Translations under genes and position numbers: made by a program
In this document: positions 10,409 to 22,016 of the stretch, piece after piece
How positions within the stretch are numbered: position 1 is the stretch's first letter
Layout of the letters: every line of letters begins with the position of its first letter
Origin: Phanerochaete sordida
Lineage: Eukaryota > Basidiomycota > Agaricomycetes > Polyporales > Phanerochaetaceae
DNA: 64,000 nt
Direction: 5' to 3'
NCBI GenBank assembly: GCA_019973155.2
Contig: BPQB01000001.1
Span: forward strand, 1,550,001-1,614,000
The notes under the pieces: generated by a model
Told to the model about the DNA's origin: nothing
What the model saw: only the letters and a program-made list of their open reading frames with translations
Databases searched by the model: none

Positions 10409-10577
10409 AGACGACCACCAGGTTGTCTTTTGGCTTCTCCGCGTGCACTCCTGTCTCCCCACGCTCCTGCTCACAAGCTGTCACGGTAGTCGTGACTGGA
10501 CTGTGACAGCATGTGACCGAACGTGGGCGTGACAGGCGTGACGTGGAGAAGCCAGAGGACGACTGGAGGACGTCTCA
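10409..10577. repeat. Imperfect 169-bp foldback (MITE-like or hairpin RNA)
   Basis: The two halves are reverse complements of each other along almost the whole length, with centre near 10493. Matching blocks include TGGCTTCTCC (10431) against GGAGAAGCCA (near 10545), CCCACG near 10458 against CGTGGG near 10522, and GCTGTCAC (10477) against GTGACAGC (10503). The outer ends pair as TAGACG and CGTCTC. Arms are about 70-80 nt and the loop is short. It has no coding capacity. I see no convincing target-site duplication. Confidence 0.75.
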
Positions 10578-10717
10578 GTGCATCAGGCAAAGGAATTGAA
10601 GAGGCAGCGCAGGGAGCTTCCACCCTGGCAAAAGATAGGCATTAGCGCATTGGACATTTGCCATCCGGAAGACATACCATGATTATATTCGCGCCATTTC
10701 CCTGCGGCAGGCGATGG

Positions 10718-11348
10718 CTACCACCGCCGGAGGGCGGCCGCCGTGCTCGGGGTGTGGACGATGAGGAGCACAAATGCTCCATAGAGCAACGAAGACGGCT
10801 TGGAGTATCTCAACGCCGAAGACGGCACGCATCCTCGACAATCTTGACGCGCCAGCAGCTGCCCCAGGCGACCTTCCAATTTACTATGACCTGCCGCTCA
10901 GCATTGCAATGACCGACATAGGCGGTATCCACTGGTGCCCAGCTTTCGCTCTGCGGAGTATGGCCTGTTTTCTACCGTTCCGTTCTCGACGGGCAACCCC
11001 GCTCTCCCAGTTGCGGCCTCTTCGCCGAACACCGACCTGTGTCTCATCGACGCCGACCAGTGGCTGGACAACGGTACCACAAGATCACCGCAGAGCGGAC
11101 GTTATCATCGAGAGCCGTACAGAGTTGCCGTCTTTCGCATCTCGTAGCAGCGACCTGGTCTTGTGGGATAGCGCGCGGGAAGATTTCGACGACGCCACGG
11201 CTCGTCGCACCAAGACCACAAGCTTGCCTGGATGGTGTAAGTGCCCAGCAACCAATGAGGTGCCTTCAGCGTAGAGTTCGGAGCCAGAAGAGGCCGTGGA
11301 AGAAGATGGGAAGTTCGGGTCTATATGAACATCGCCAGCCATCGACAT
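10718..11348 (-). CDS. Possible small gene, unsupported by homology
   Basis: A tentative model. The ATG at 11348 opens an 87-codon frame. A GTGATC donor near 11087 and a CACAG acceptor about 53 nt later restore an open frame reading SVFGEEAATGRAGLP. A second GTGGAT...CGGCAG intron keeps the frame open to a TAG at 10718. Composition (Ser/Ala/Arg-rich) is not distinctive and no motif is recognised. It may be chance openness in GC-rich DNA. Confidence 0.22.
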
Positions 11349-12529
11349 AGCCTCGGTTTCGCTGAGTGAGCCAAGACGGTGCTACGACGAATATCGCGAT
11401 GGATTGAAGCCCGTGACCAGCATTGTCGAGGCAAAGAAAGGCGTGGCCGTGAACGCCAGCGTAGTTGTGGTTGCGGTCAGAGGCAGGATGCGGTACGCCC
11501 CGCCCCCGCAGACCCGCACGCACCCAAGCGGGGCGATCGATCGAATCTCTCCCGTTCAACCTCACCACCACCTTCGTCTCTCCCTCGACCACCAACTTCA
11601 TCTTCAACATCTCCTGAAATTATCTGCTGCTAATTTCTTTGTCGCCACCTTCCTACGCTGGTCACCCACGGCAGTCCTTTCTACCACCCGAACCGCACTG
11701 TGGCCTTCGACCGTCGTCCCGCCTCAGCCTCACGAAGCTCCTGTCTTGGGCAATCCTACTATTCACGCCATATCATGCTCCTTCTCGCCACTCTGAACCA
11801 TCTGCAAGATGCGCTCGTCGAGTCTTAAAGGATCCGGCTCTCACACGGGGCCAAGAAAGCTTGTTCTGGCGTCACGCAAGGTGCTCCTCGTTCCCAACCC
11901 ACGGTGGCAATCTGTCCATCGGATTCCATAAGCTCCAGCCGTATTTCTGGTCCCCTATCACCTACTCAGCTCGCCTTCGGTTAATTCTTTCCGCTAGTCC
12001 AGAAGGCGTGAAGACGGCTCGATATCGCCAGGAACCTCCTGCCCTGCGGGAATGAAAAAAAACTTCCTCGCTATATCGACACGGCTTTATCTCACCAACA
12101 ACGGGTGAGCTCAACATTGTCGTGCTACTGACGTCCTCTTTCACCCTTAGTTGCGGTACTGGTCGTTCGCTCCCAAAATTACACACCTGGGTAGACGTGA
12201 CAGGGGGGCTGGAAATGAGCGTGGCGAGTATCAGAAGTAAGCATGTCCACAGATGTTCCTATCTATCACGAGCATGTCTACTACGCCCCAGCACAATGCA
12301 ATATAATAGGATAGACGAATCCAAGCTATATGAGCCGTTCAGTCGCAGCTACGAAGAGTCTCTGGCAGATGCACCACCGTCGAAGGCTTCACAACACCCA
12401 TTCCCAGAGGGACACCAGCCATTGCCCTCGTACCGACGAGGGAAGTATAAGATCAACATTAGTAGCGGCTATAAACACAGGGGTACACTCGCAGCCTCAA
12501 GAACATGAGTTCGTCAGGATTCGCCCGCC

Positions 12530-15500
12530 TCAAGGCTCGCCAACGAAGTCGCCCTCATCATCGTCCCATCCCAAAGTCTCCGGGTCGATCCCTAGGTGCC
12601 TGAGCATGGTACCCAGAGAGTGGTCCATCATAGGCGACTCCTCGTCCACCTCCATCTTCTCTTCGAGACACTCATCAGCTTGCCCCTCATGTTCCTCTTC
12701 CTTCTTGTCATCCCAGCCCCAGCTGCCATCAAACCCGCCCTGCTTCCCGCCCGCACCCTTCCCGTCGTCCCATCCCCATCCCTCCTTGAAGCCACCGTCC
12801 GCAAACTCTTCCCTCCCCTTCTTCCGCGGGCCTACCTCGTCATCGCCCCACCCGCCTTTGGCTGGCACGATCTTCAAGCTGTCGCCGGGATCGAGGTCTT
12901 TAACGGTGTCCCACACCAGCCAGGCGACGTCGCGGCCGACCGTCCGCCACTTGTGCACGAGTGCCTCGAGAGACTGCCCGTCGCCCCGCTCGCGCTCGTC
13001 CCGGATCTTGACGGCCTGTTTGAGCTTCTGCGCGCGGGCCTGCAGCGCCTGCAGCGTAGACCCGGTCTTCGCAGCCAGCGTGCTCGTCGCGGCGCCGGGC
13101 TGGATGACGAGGGCTTTGAATGGCCTGCCTGCGTTGGCGGTGCGATCCCTCGTCGCCACGAGCTTCTTCGGTTCGTTGAGCGCGTCACTAGCTGTCTCGC
13201 CATCGTCATGGCTTCTCGCGGGGCTGGTGTTGCCCTCCGGCTCGTCCTTCGCGGGAGGCTTGCTGACAGAGCGGGCGCGGCCAGTCGCATATACGTGATC
13301 CTTGCCCGCGAGAACGTCCTCGATATTGACCAGCGGCGAACGGAACGGCTGGACGAGCTTCTTGTACGCCCGCTTCTGCCCCAGCATCGTGTGGCGCTTC
13401 GGATTTGGCGGCAGAGGTGGCGAGTAGCTCGTCGTTCGCTAGGAGAGAGCCAATAAGCAATGAAACACACCACAGTACTATGGACGTACCGCACGCTTGG
13501 CTGTGGATGTCTCTTCTTCCAAGTCGTCCGTAGCTGAACGTTTCTTGGATTCGTGCTCAGGCTCGACGTGCGAGCGGGTCTCCTCGAGGTCCAGCTCAGC
13601 GACCTCAGCTCTGGCCTTCCCCTTATCCTCGGGCAGCAGCAGCGGCGACGTCGGCGGGGAGCTGACAGCCTGCGGAGGCGACGACGAAAAGGTCTGATCC
13701 GGGGGCGACGAGCTTGGTTGAGAGTTGCAGAGCTCCATGTCGGCTTCGGGGCCGTCCTGGACAGATATATCAGCTGTGTCTGCGATGGGCTGGTCCGAGA
13801 TGTCGCCGAGTCCATCGTCTTGCGATGACGGAAGGGCGAGGTCCGAGACCTGGCTGCATGGCGGGCTCGAAGGCGGCAGGCCGGGTGAGGGAGGATCTGC
13901 TATGCCCTCCGCAGGCATGTCCTCGGCCTCGACGATGCCGACGGGGACCAGGGGCTCGGCATGGGAATTGTCGGAGAGTACAGTTTCCTGAAGACCAGAT
14001 TCGACAGCACTACCAAGGGATGAGATAAGCTCTTGCACGCGAGGGTGAAATTCAATGGGGTCCTCAAGCAGGGGTGCAGGCTCGGACTGTACAGATCGTT
14101 CGTCTTGAATATCAGCAGAATTTTCGTCGCCAGGAGGTGAGTGAGTGTGAGAGTCGAGGTCTTCGTCGGGGGGCGCTACAACGATAGTCGGCAACACGAA
14201 AGCGTCTTCCGGAAGCCGCGAGGGCAAGTCAGCGGCCGAGAGAGATTGGGGTTCTTCAAGCATCGATTCTGAGCCGGTAGCAGCATCGGAGCGAGTAGAG
14301 CCAGGGCCCGAAAGGCTAGCATTAGTATTCATACCATCCAGCGAGAAGTCAGGGGATGGAGACCGAGCAATAGGAGGGTCAGCGGACGCAGATGCAGGTT
14401 CGGCGAGAGTGGACAGGCAAATTTGAGAGTCCGGAATGTCGTCAGAGCCATGCTGGTCAGTAAAAGACTTCGACGAAGAGCTATCAGTGGACGAAGACAG
14501 AGAGGTGGCGATTGTAGAGTCGAGAGCCTGTGGAGGGGACGGAGCAAGGACGGCATCGTCAGTAGAGCAAGGGTGGTAAAGAGATACATAGCTGGCGGTT
14601 TCGAGGGTTGCAGAGCATGGTGTGTCTGAGTCCTCGGTTGCAGCGGCGTCATTGGGAGCTGGAGTGTCGCTCACCACGAGGCTGAGCAAGTCCACCAAGT
14701 TCGAGCTGGCGGCAGGCATGAGAGGCGCAGCCAGAGAGTCCGAGACAGCTGCATCAAGCAAGAGCAGGTCCGCGGTTGCCGGAATAGCAGCTTCATCAGG
14801 CGTTGCGCCGTCCAGGTCCATGGTAGCGGTAGCCTGGATGACCCCTGCAGGCAGCGAGGCGTCGGTTCCGGGGTCCTCTCGGGGCAGCTTTCTTCCATCA
14901 ACCCTCATGGCATGCGTACCCTCCAGGTCACAATCAACTTCGAGGGATGGTTCCTGAGGGGGGTGTTCGAGCAAGGGGTGGGTATATGCGCTCGGAGGAG
15001 CCGGCGGTCCCTCCGAGGACCCCGAGGTCGCCTCGCGAGGGTTTATTGCGACTGAATGACTTGTGGAGGATGCTGATTTGCGGCCATCGTCCTGGAAAGC
15101 ATGCACGCCATCCATGCTGGGCATCGTTGTTTCGACGAAAGAATCGCCGGCAGGGCTTATCATGACGTCGCCTCGGGGTATCGAGACAGCCGGTTCCAAA
15201 GAGATGGACGCGCCGGTAGCTGGGCCAGGAAGCGACGAAGCATGGTCTATCGACTCAACGGGATCGGGTATGGGCTTCTTCGTGGGAGATGACGATGGAT
15301 AGCAGTGGTCCTCGGCTGAAACGGCGTGTAGAGTATCTTCGGCGTGGCAGAGCTGGGTGTATGCGCTGCCAGTGAGGAGACGAGGAGGCCGTTCAGCGTC
15401 AGAATCGGCACCGGGGAATGAGTCCAATGTTTCCGCGGGTTCGCTGGTTTGTTGCAGATTATATGCACCCCCCTTGTCTTGGCCCGACGCGGACGGCTCG

Positions 15501-15916
15501 GAGGCGGGGTGGACCAGTACCGCTGTAGGTGATGTCAGCATGCACCAGGCACACTACGTATGATATTCTCACTGTCGATGGGGAACGGGGGATGTTCCTC
15601 GTGGATAGCAGGGCTCTGAGTCATATGCGATAGCCCATGCATAGGCGGCACTTGAGCAACGTGCATACACCCTGCCTGGCTCTCCTGCAGCTCGTTGAAC
15701 GTGCAACCCTGAGCGGAATGAGTTAGCTTGAGGCAAATATATTTCTCGCTGTAGGAAGATACGAAAGCAATGAATACTTGCCTCGCCAACGCTTTGCAGA
15801 CTTGAGGACTCCTGCGAGTAGTCAAAGATATGAACCGCGTGACCGTTGTATGCGCCTGTGAGGCGACGTACCGTTTCACCATCGGAGTCAGACAAGATAT
15901 GTGCGAGATCTACCAT
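12530..15916 (-). CDS. Sfr1/Mei5-like recombination mediator with giant N-terminus
   Basis: Four exons (15916-15782, 15708-15573, 15522-13490, 13438-12530) join in frame to 1070 aa; the first intron is GC-AG (GCAAGT donor). The last ~290 residues resemble the Swi5-Sfr1/Mei5 DNA-repair family, whose members help Rad51/Dmc1 strand exchange. The supporting segments are a short LVQPFRSPLV motif and a coiled-coil with LQALQARAQKLKQAVKIR. They are followed by LVHKWRTVGRDVAWLVWDTV (the KWR helix) and the terminal TMLRHLGIDPETLGWD. The preceding ~770 residues are Ser/Pro/Asp/Glu-rich and disordered, with no recognised domain and many SP/TP sites. Typical Sfr1 proteins are 250-350 aa, so the length is exceptional. 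Two adjacent genes fused by mis-splicing is an alternative, though frame is kept across every junction. Confidence 0.72.
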
Positions 15917-16390
15917 CGGCTAGAATTTTGCAGACAAGTGAAAGGGCGTGAGGTCGAAGCTGGAGGATGGAAGGCAAGAGCTGGGTGCGCGTGATTCTGA
16001 ATGAGCGCGCTTTGTGGACGCGTTGTTTGGCCTGCCCACGTGGCATTTCTTGGCACACTTTCTCTGATTTGTTGCCCCAGAACTTGCCGCCTACAAATAT
16101 TCGAGATGAGAGACACGGAGAAAGAGCGCAATAAACATGCTCTTATGTTATTTTCTGGTGCGTGTCCTCGCCGGGGCCTGTGCTCCGGCGAGGGGCCGAA
16201 AGAGGCCGTACTAGCCGCGGAGCCGCCGGATGTTCCGAACGGGATGTCCGCGGTAACCTCTGACGTTGCGCACGTTCGTCGAGTGTTTCCTTTTTGGACC
16301 TGACGTCCTCCAGTCGGTCGGCAGCTGGCGAGGCCTGGTGTGTATTTCTTCACGAGGTGCCGTCACTCCTGCTGCACACGACTTGCCGCC
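15917..16390. promoter_or_regulatory. Divergent intergenic region, Sfr1-like / VTC1
   Basis: This 474-bp stretch separates two divergent genes and must contain both promoters. I see no TATA box or repeat of note and no further gene. Confidence 0.4.
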
Positions 16391-16924
16391 ATGTCCACCC
16401 AGCCCCTCCTTCAGCGGACCGCCGCAAAGCGCATCGCGCTCCCCGTCAAGGTCGAACCAAAAGTCTCCTTCGCCAACGAGCGCACTTTCCTCTCATGGCT
16501 GCATTTCACCGTCGTTTTGGGTGGCCTGGCCGTCGGTCTGCTTAATTTTGGCGACAAGGTGCGTCCTTTCTTTCTGCAAGCTGGGGATCTTGTTGAGCGT
16601 GCAGTACAGGTCGGCCAAATCAGCGCTGCGATGTTCTCTGTCGTTGGTAAGTTTCCGCGAGTCAACAATCGACCGACATCTCATGGGCTCCACTTCCAGC
16701 GGTCGCCGTAATGGTGTACGCACTTTGGACATATCATTGGAGGGCAAACTCCATTCGGAGCGGCGGACGCGGTCCTTATGACGACCGCATTGGGCCTGTA
16801 CGTACTCCCTGTCGAGCGTGCGATGTTCACACTGACCTGGTTCCTACAGACCGTCCTTTGTGTCGCCCTTCTGGCTGCTATCATCGTCAACTTCGTCCTG
16901 CGCTTCACTTCCCCGGATGTATAA
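16391..16924 (+). CDS. VTC1: Vacuolar transporter chaperone subunit 1
   Basis: A small integral membrane subunit of the VTC polyphosphate polymerase complex in the vacuole/ER membrane. It has four exons (16391-16558, 16610-16646, 16700-16797, 16850-16924) and 125 aa, matching the usual ~129 aa. [49 protein letters not shown] and GPYDDRIGP are nearly invariant VTC1 signatures. Three transmembrane helices fall at about residues 36-53, 60-78 and 100-118. VTC complexes make polyphosphate from ATP and support vacuolar homeostasis. The model is complete. Confidence 0.97.
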
Positions 16925-17393
16925 CGGATATTTCAACAATCGCCCTATCGTCTCGGGAATAGCCAAGCCGCCGCATATCGTCTTTCAAGGCCCGCCCTCG
17001 ACCGTCCAATGCGGCGACAGGGTACGACAGGAGAGGTCGAAGAAGCCACGAGTGATACCATGCCTTTCCACCTTACCGAGCTTGTATGTACGATGGACCG
17101 CTATCTCCTGAGGCCGTAACGTTTGCCCAGCCTCGCCCGTCCCTGTATCTTCCTCTCAGTCTTCACACTAGTATCGCATGCAGTTCATCGCATCGCTTGT
17201 ATATAATTCCAGCACCGACTCTGTTCCTCCTTTTCACCACCCGCTTGCCTAGAGTATCAATATTAGATGCACCCAAGGCGGCAGGAAGTCCGAGGCGAGT
17301 GGGACGTGAATTCTGGAGCCAGATGAAAGGGCCCAACAGTCAGAGCTCAGTATATGGGCCATTTGGGAGATGGAAGCAGGTCTATTGCGCCGT
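16925..17393. other. 3' flanks of VTC1 and NDUFA8
   Basis: Convergent 3' regions; I see no gene. Moderately AT-rich with short T runs near 17150-17250, consistent with UTR and polyadenylation signals. Confidence 0.45.
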
Positions 17394-18143
17394 CTACTTC
17401 TGCACGCCAGTGTATATTGGGTTCTTGACCTCGTGAATCGGTGTCTTGCCCTCCGGAGACCCAGGGATGGTCTTGACAAGGCCCTGAAAGACAGAAATAA
17501 GGCACGTTCGACGGTCTAAACGCTTGAATACTCACGAGCTTCTCGAACATACACTTGTTGAGAGTACGCTCGGGTTTCCGGCAGTACCTGTACTCCTATA
17601 CAACCACAGCAAAGCGTTAAGTAATTGGTGAGACAAATAAACGTAGTCTACGCACCTGGTTGTTGAGCTCCAAGCAGTTCCAGTGCTCCTTGAACTGCTC
17701 CAGGCAGTTCTCCCTCATCTTCGAAATGCTACATCGCGTGCAAGCTATATCAGCAGGCGGCGCGGTGTGTCAACTGGAAGGTGCGTACAGGTCCTGCGCA
17801 CACCGTGTGACGCGGCGACCCTCCTTAAGGCAGTGTGCGGGGTCGCGGTTCTCCGTCTTGCAGAGCATAAAGTCATCTGTCGCACGCAAAGCGTCCTGTC
17901 AGCGCGCGCTCGCCGGGCCCGTCCGATTTCTCCTCGCCGCTGTGGCACGCGCACCGTCGCGCGGGCCTGGGAGGGGCACGCACCGTTGTAGTCCTTGCAG
18001 TACGCCCCGATGAAGAACGCGGCGCTCTTGAGCGGTGCGCTGGTCGTCCCGAGCTCGGCGACCTTCGGCAAGTCCGCGGGGAGGGGCGCGGGATCGCGGT
18101 ACGGCATGTCCGCCGACTCTGGCTTGTGGTATATGGTGCTCAT
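17394..18143 (-). CDS. NDUFA8: Complex I subunit NDUFA8 (CHCH protein)
   Basis: An accessory subunit of mitochondrial NADH:ubiquinone oxidoreductase, imported into the intermembrane space through disulfide relay. Five short exons give about 156 aa in frame. The Cys pattern is characteristic: AFFIGAYCKDYN, then FMLCKTENRDPAHCLKEGR (CX9C), TRCAQDL, then NCLEQFKEHWNC (CX9C) and EYRYCRKPERTLNKC (CX9C-like). The C-terminal GLVKTIPGSPEGKTPIHE matches the family tail. The third acceptor is chosen at ATGTAG|CATTTC, because an upstream AG would put a stop in frame. Start at 18143 (MSTIYHKP). Confidence 0.93.
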
Positions 18144-18445
18144 CGTGTGCGAGGCGGGACGAGCTCGACGCTAGGTCGTCACGATTCGGAAGCTGAGGTA
18201 AAGGCGAACGCCGCCAATAGACGGAGTTTGATTCGCACGCGTTCAAGGTGAGTAAGCAGATACTTCTAAGGGAGATAACAAAGTGATCTTACTGGATACT
18301 ATGTTCCTGTTACTGGCTTTCTTACTGTTGCTTACTACTCTACAACGCGCGACGCGTGATCAAGGTATCTCGTTCTCTGTCCACCACCAACTTCCAAGCA
18401 CCGTCGGCTTCGACTCCCACATATCTTCAGACGCATTCATACATT
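18144..18445. promoter_or_regulatory. Divergent promoter, NDUFA8 / small unknown
   Basis: A 302-bp shared upstream region between divergent genes, with a pyrimidine-rich stretch before the plus-strand ATG. No distinct box is recognised. Confidence 0.4.
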
Positions 18446-19072
18446 ATGCCCGTCTTGGTGCGTGTGTGCATTGGCTTTTGAGGCTACTAGGCCAATGATT
18501 CTCTAGCCTCCACGCGTCCAGCCCAAAACCTTCATCCTCACAATCAAGACTCACAAGCTGACAGTGCTCACGACGGTCACAGCACCAGAGAAGACGACGA
18601 TAGGAGACCTCAAAGCTGAGGCACTGAGCGCACTCAAAGCCGATGTCCTCTCGTCAGATCGTGATGGCGACTTCGAGATGTTCGGCGCGCCACAAGACCC
18701 AGAGTGGGAGCTCCCACCGGTCAATCATGTCGAAGATTTCGAATTCGCGAGAATCAAGAAAGAGCGGGGTGAAAGGGACAGAAAATTCACCTATGAGACC
18801 CTTCCGAACGATGCCATCGTGAAGCAGCAGTTATCGAATTGGGACAGTCTGTTTATTCAGTTCCGGGATGAAAGTGGTGAGTTGTATCGTCTTGAGATTC
18901 TGTGTCTGAGCGCGATGAAATATTGAACACTGGCGTTCTGCTCGCGGGGGACTTTATAGGAGAGCTCCAACCCGTCAAAGTATCGCTTCCGTCCTTGGTG
19001 GAAGAGGAGGACGAAATTGACCACTCTGTGGCGAAAGGCAAGCGGAAGGCGGCAGACATACCCGACTCATAG
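18446..19072 (+). CDS. Conserved-looking protein, possibly ubiquitin-like fold
   Basis: Three exons. The first is only 12 nt (Met-Pro-Val-Leu), the second starts at PKTFILTIKTHKLTVLTTV, and the last ends with KGKRKAADIPDS. The beginning is a beta-hairpin-like segment followed by EKTTIGDLKAEALSAL, the layout of a ubiquitin-like domain. The middle is acidic and charged, and the C-terminus carries a basic KGKRK that could be a nuclear signal. I do not recognise a named family. Reading frame is conserved through both introns. It is divergent from NDUFA8 and convergent with NDUFAF3. Confidence 0.72.
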
Positions 19073-19158
19073 CGCGCCATTCTCCATGCTGTATTGGCAG
19101 CTGTACTATATCTCGGATACGACCTTGTGCGTCGTCTTGTACTATCACGCCTCGCCAC

Positions 19159-19803
19159 CTACTTCCATGCTTGAGGCGTTGAAGGTAGGAGAGCAGCAGC
19201 GACTTGGCGGCCTTCCTCTGCCAACAGATTGTATGTCGAACATGCATTGCGCTGCCAAGCGAATGGCGGTTGTCTTGTGAGCTTGTATGATCCAACCAGG
19301 CGCGGGTTATACGCACTGTGTCCATGAACTCAGTCTGAATACCAATCTTGCTGAGGTACTGTCGGATGTGTGGAGGTGGCGGGACGACCCGCTTGCCAGT
19401 TCCTAAAAGCACGAGTTCTGCTGAAGTATCAGTTGGCTGTCAAACAAGCAGATCTTCATTGAGACGCACCGGGTTTCGGGATGACAGTGTCGAAGATCTC
19501 GAAGTGCTCCGGTTTCCAACCCTCCCATGGCTCGGCTGGTGTATTCCAGAGGAAGACCTTACCCTTAAGGAAGATACATGATGAGGGTATGGTCAACCCG
19601 TCCTCGAGCTGGATGCCCTCCGGAGTCACAGTCTTGACTTGCACGGGCGGGACGTTTGCACCGGCGAGGATGTTGGTGAACTTCGTTGGCGAGTCGCCGG
19701 TACGGATGGCAGGCGAGGAAGAGAAAGCGCGTAGACAAGTCCGGGAAATATTATGATGCGGACGTGTATGGCGAGCTGCGAGCTTCAAGGATCTAGAGAA
19801 CAT
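19159..19803 (-). CDS. NDUFAF3: Complex I assembly factor NDUFAF3 (DUF498)
   Basis: A mitochondrial assembly factor that works in early complex I assembly. Three exons give 175 aa. The first ~35 residues are Arg/Ser-rich (MFSRSLKLAARHTRP), typical of a matrix presequence. The DUF498/Mth938 core follows: GIQLEDGLTIPSSCIFL, HFEIFDTVIPKPELVLLGTG, HIRQYLSKIGIQTEFMDT, then RNACSTYNLLAEEGRQVAAA, which matches the signature near the family's C-terminus. The second intron (GTGCGT...CTTGGCAG) was placed to restore this last motif. Divergent from SWC4 with 176 bp between starts. Confidence 0.93.
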
Positions 19804-19979
19804 GGTGGACGAAGGTGAGGAGCGTTCACTGCTCGACGCGTGCGAAGCGAGCGCGCCGCACCCTTGAGGGCGCTTCACCTCTTGCTTCACGCTTCCACCT
19901 TTGTCCGCTCACTCGGCTTGCTACCCACCTCATCACATATCTTACGACCTGTGGTGCTCATAATTGCGTCTCTGCTATA

Positions 19980-21821
19980 ATGGCGGGGCCAAGCGCGGCG
20001 GATGTTCGCTCCGTCTTCTCCTTGCCTTCGACACCAGGCCCTTCTCAGCCGAAGGCACCTGCCGCACCAGAACGGGCCCGCAAACCTGAGGGCATGTCCA
20101 GAGAGCTATACTCGCTCATTGGCCAATCTGCTCCGACACTGGTAGCACAGCTAGCGAAGCCAAGGCTGAAGCAGAAGCCAAATCTCGGTGGAGGAGGGCG
20201 GGTGAAATGGTGCGGACAGACGGCCGAGAGCTACATATACCAGCTAACGACATAATGCATGTGGCGTCGGCTATCTGGGAAACAGGGAATGGCGTTCGTT
20301 CCAGAATCAAGCCCGCTCTGACGGCTTGCGACTGTCACACTGGGTAAAGGCCGGAACGCCTTCAGACGGCGGTAAGTCCTACCGTTTGGTACCGTTGATC
20401 TAGTGTGAGTTACTTATGGTCTGCAGAATATCCCTTCGCAAAATACAACGTGCAGAACCCGACATACACATATACACAAGATGAATACACGAAGTTCTTG
20501 ACCGGTGAGCACCATGCATACCTGTTGGACGAGGATTGCACCCCAACCGTGACAGCTAACCTGCGAAGATAAGGAATGGACTAAAGAAGAGACGGACTAT
20601 TTGTTCGACCTTGTCCGGCAGTACGACCAGCGGTTCTATGTGGTAGCTGATCGATACGAATATCCCGGTGGGCCGCCTCGGAGTATGGAGGTACTCGACG
20701 TCCTCAGCTGCCTGCCAATTAAATATTAACATCGCTTTGTTAGGACCTCAAGGACCGATACTTCAGCGTGTGTCGCAAACTTGTGCGCGATCGCCCATGG
20801 CCAGGCGACGAAGCTACGAAGTCGCAGATCTTGTCAAGCTTCTCATTTGACAAAGGTCAGTTCGCCATGAATCTCTTCCGGTGTAGTGTATAATGCCTTT
20901 CTAGAGCGGGAGGTGATGCGCAAGAAGTACCTCGAATCCCTTGAGAGCCGGACGCAGGAGGAAATTGCAGAGGAAGAAGCTCTATTCACGGAGCTCAAAC
21001 GTCTAGAGCAGAACGAGCGACGCTTCAAGAAAGAGCGTGACGAGCTTCTGCGGACGGTGCTTGGAATTGAGTCTGGACTGCCAGATGTCCAGGCGGACGA
21101 AGAGGTGGTGTCAGGTGCACCTCAACTCGAAAGCATCTCAACTACGACGACAAAGAAGACAAAGAAGAAGGGTGTCACGGAGCCGGACACACCAATGTCT
21201 GCTGGGCCGAGTGCGAGCAACGCTACTGTGTCGCTTGCACCGCCAGTTCCGAAGAAGCAGAGTGCAAAGAGCGCTGCTTATGGTGCGCAGCTAAATTCGC
21301 CTACTTCGAGAGAATCGCAATGACCAGATCCATCTGCAGATGCCCTCCACTGTATACACCGCACGGAAGTCCCGCAGCTGACGACAGCGACAGCGACCAA
21401 AGCAGCGCATCAGCCCGTATACCTCCGCTCATACAAACTCCCTGCGCCGAAGTCGGCAAATGCACACAAGATCGCGCAGGTCCTCGGCGAGCTGGGTGTC
21501 TCGAGCACGCGTCTAGTCATGCCAACGAAAGACAACTGTCAGAAGCTGGAGGCCCTGCTCGAAGCTGCGACTGCGCTTGTCGAGACGAAGAAGCAGGTGG
21601 ACAAGATCGACCAGGAGATCCGACTAGCGCAAGAACGCCTGGGCCAGGGAAGCGCAGAAGGCGACGCCGACGGAGAGGCAGAGGACGATACTATGGATGT
21701 GGACGAGCCTGCAGAGGAAGGGGGCCGGTCGCAAAGCGTGGTCAGTGCGAGAAGCGTGAGGAGTAGTCGAGGGAGGAAACAGGTAAGGGACTCTTCTTCG
21801 TCTCTACATACTAAAGCCTGA
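19980..21821 (+). CDS. SWC4: SWC4/DMAP1, SWR1 and NuA4 complex subunit
   Basis: A chromatin protein shared by the SWR1 (H2A.Z exchange) and NuA4 (histone acetyltransferase) complexes. Seven exons or so join in frame. The N-terminus has GMSRELYSLIGQ and KWEWRSFQNQARSDGL. It is followed by the SANT/Myb-like domain KEWTKEETDYLFDLVRQYD, with RFYVVADRYEY and RSMEDLKDRYFSVCRKL. A coiled-coil (LESRTQEEIAEEEALFTE and onward) and the DMAP1 domain RLVMPTKDNCQKLEALLEA complete the family order. The tail is acidic. The last exon could alternatively end at a GTAAGG donor near 21780, so the final dozen residues are uncertain. Confidence 0.93.
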
Positions 21822-22016
21822 CTCGTTTCGAAGTCGTGACTTCGTCTCTGTACGAGCGATGGTTGGTGTCTTCATCGTCTGTCGATACGTGCACGATCGA
21901 AGAGGCAGGAGCTGATATATGTGTGGTGTCTGGATAGTCTGTATTTTACCTTTCGCAATCTTATACCTTTGTAGCACCGTTGCTGCGGCTGATTTGGCTC
22001 GGTATCTGACGACTGA

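Larger units (their letters stand above)
9533..12529. other. Gene-poor region
   Basis: About 3 kb without a confidently assignable gene. Long open frames overlap on both strands (for example 9843-10379 minus, 10105-10410 plus, 11404-11796 plus) and show no domain motif. Positions 11540-11810 form a long CT-rich, leader-like tract. An ATG at 11810 opens only about 40 codons. A well-formed intron-like block with GTGAGC donor, CTGAC branch and CCCTTAG acceptor occurs at about 12106-12151, so an unannotated transcript on the plus strand near 11.8-12.5 kb is possible. Confidence 0.4.

Noticed and set aside
9843..10410. Opposed frames of 178 and 101 codons
   Set aside because: No motif, no splice continuity and mutual overlap; neither could be favoured.
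12596..13456. Long plus-strand frame (286 codons)
   Set aside because: Antisense of the Sfr1-like C-terminal exon; Arg/Leu-rich composition typical of a shadow.
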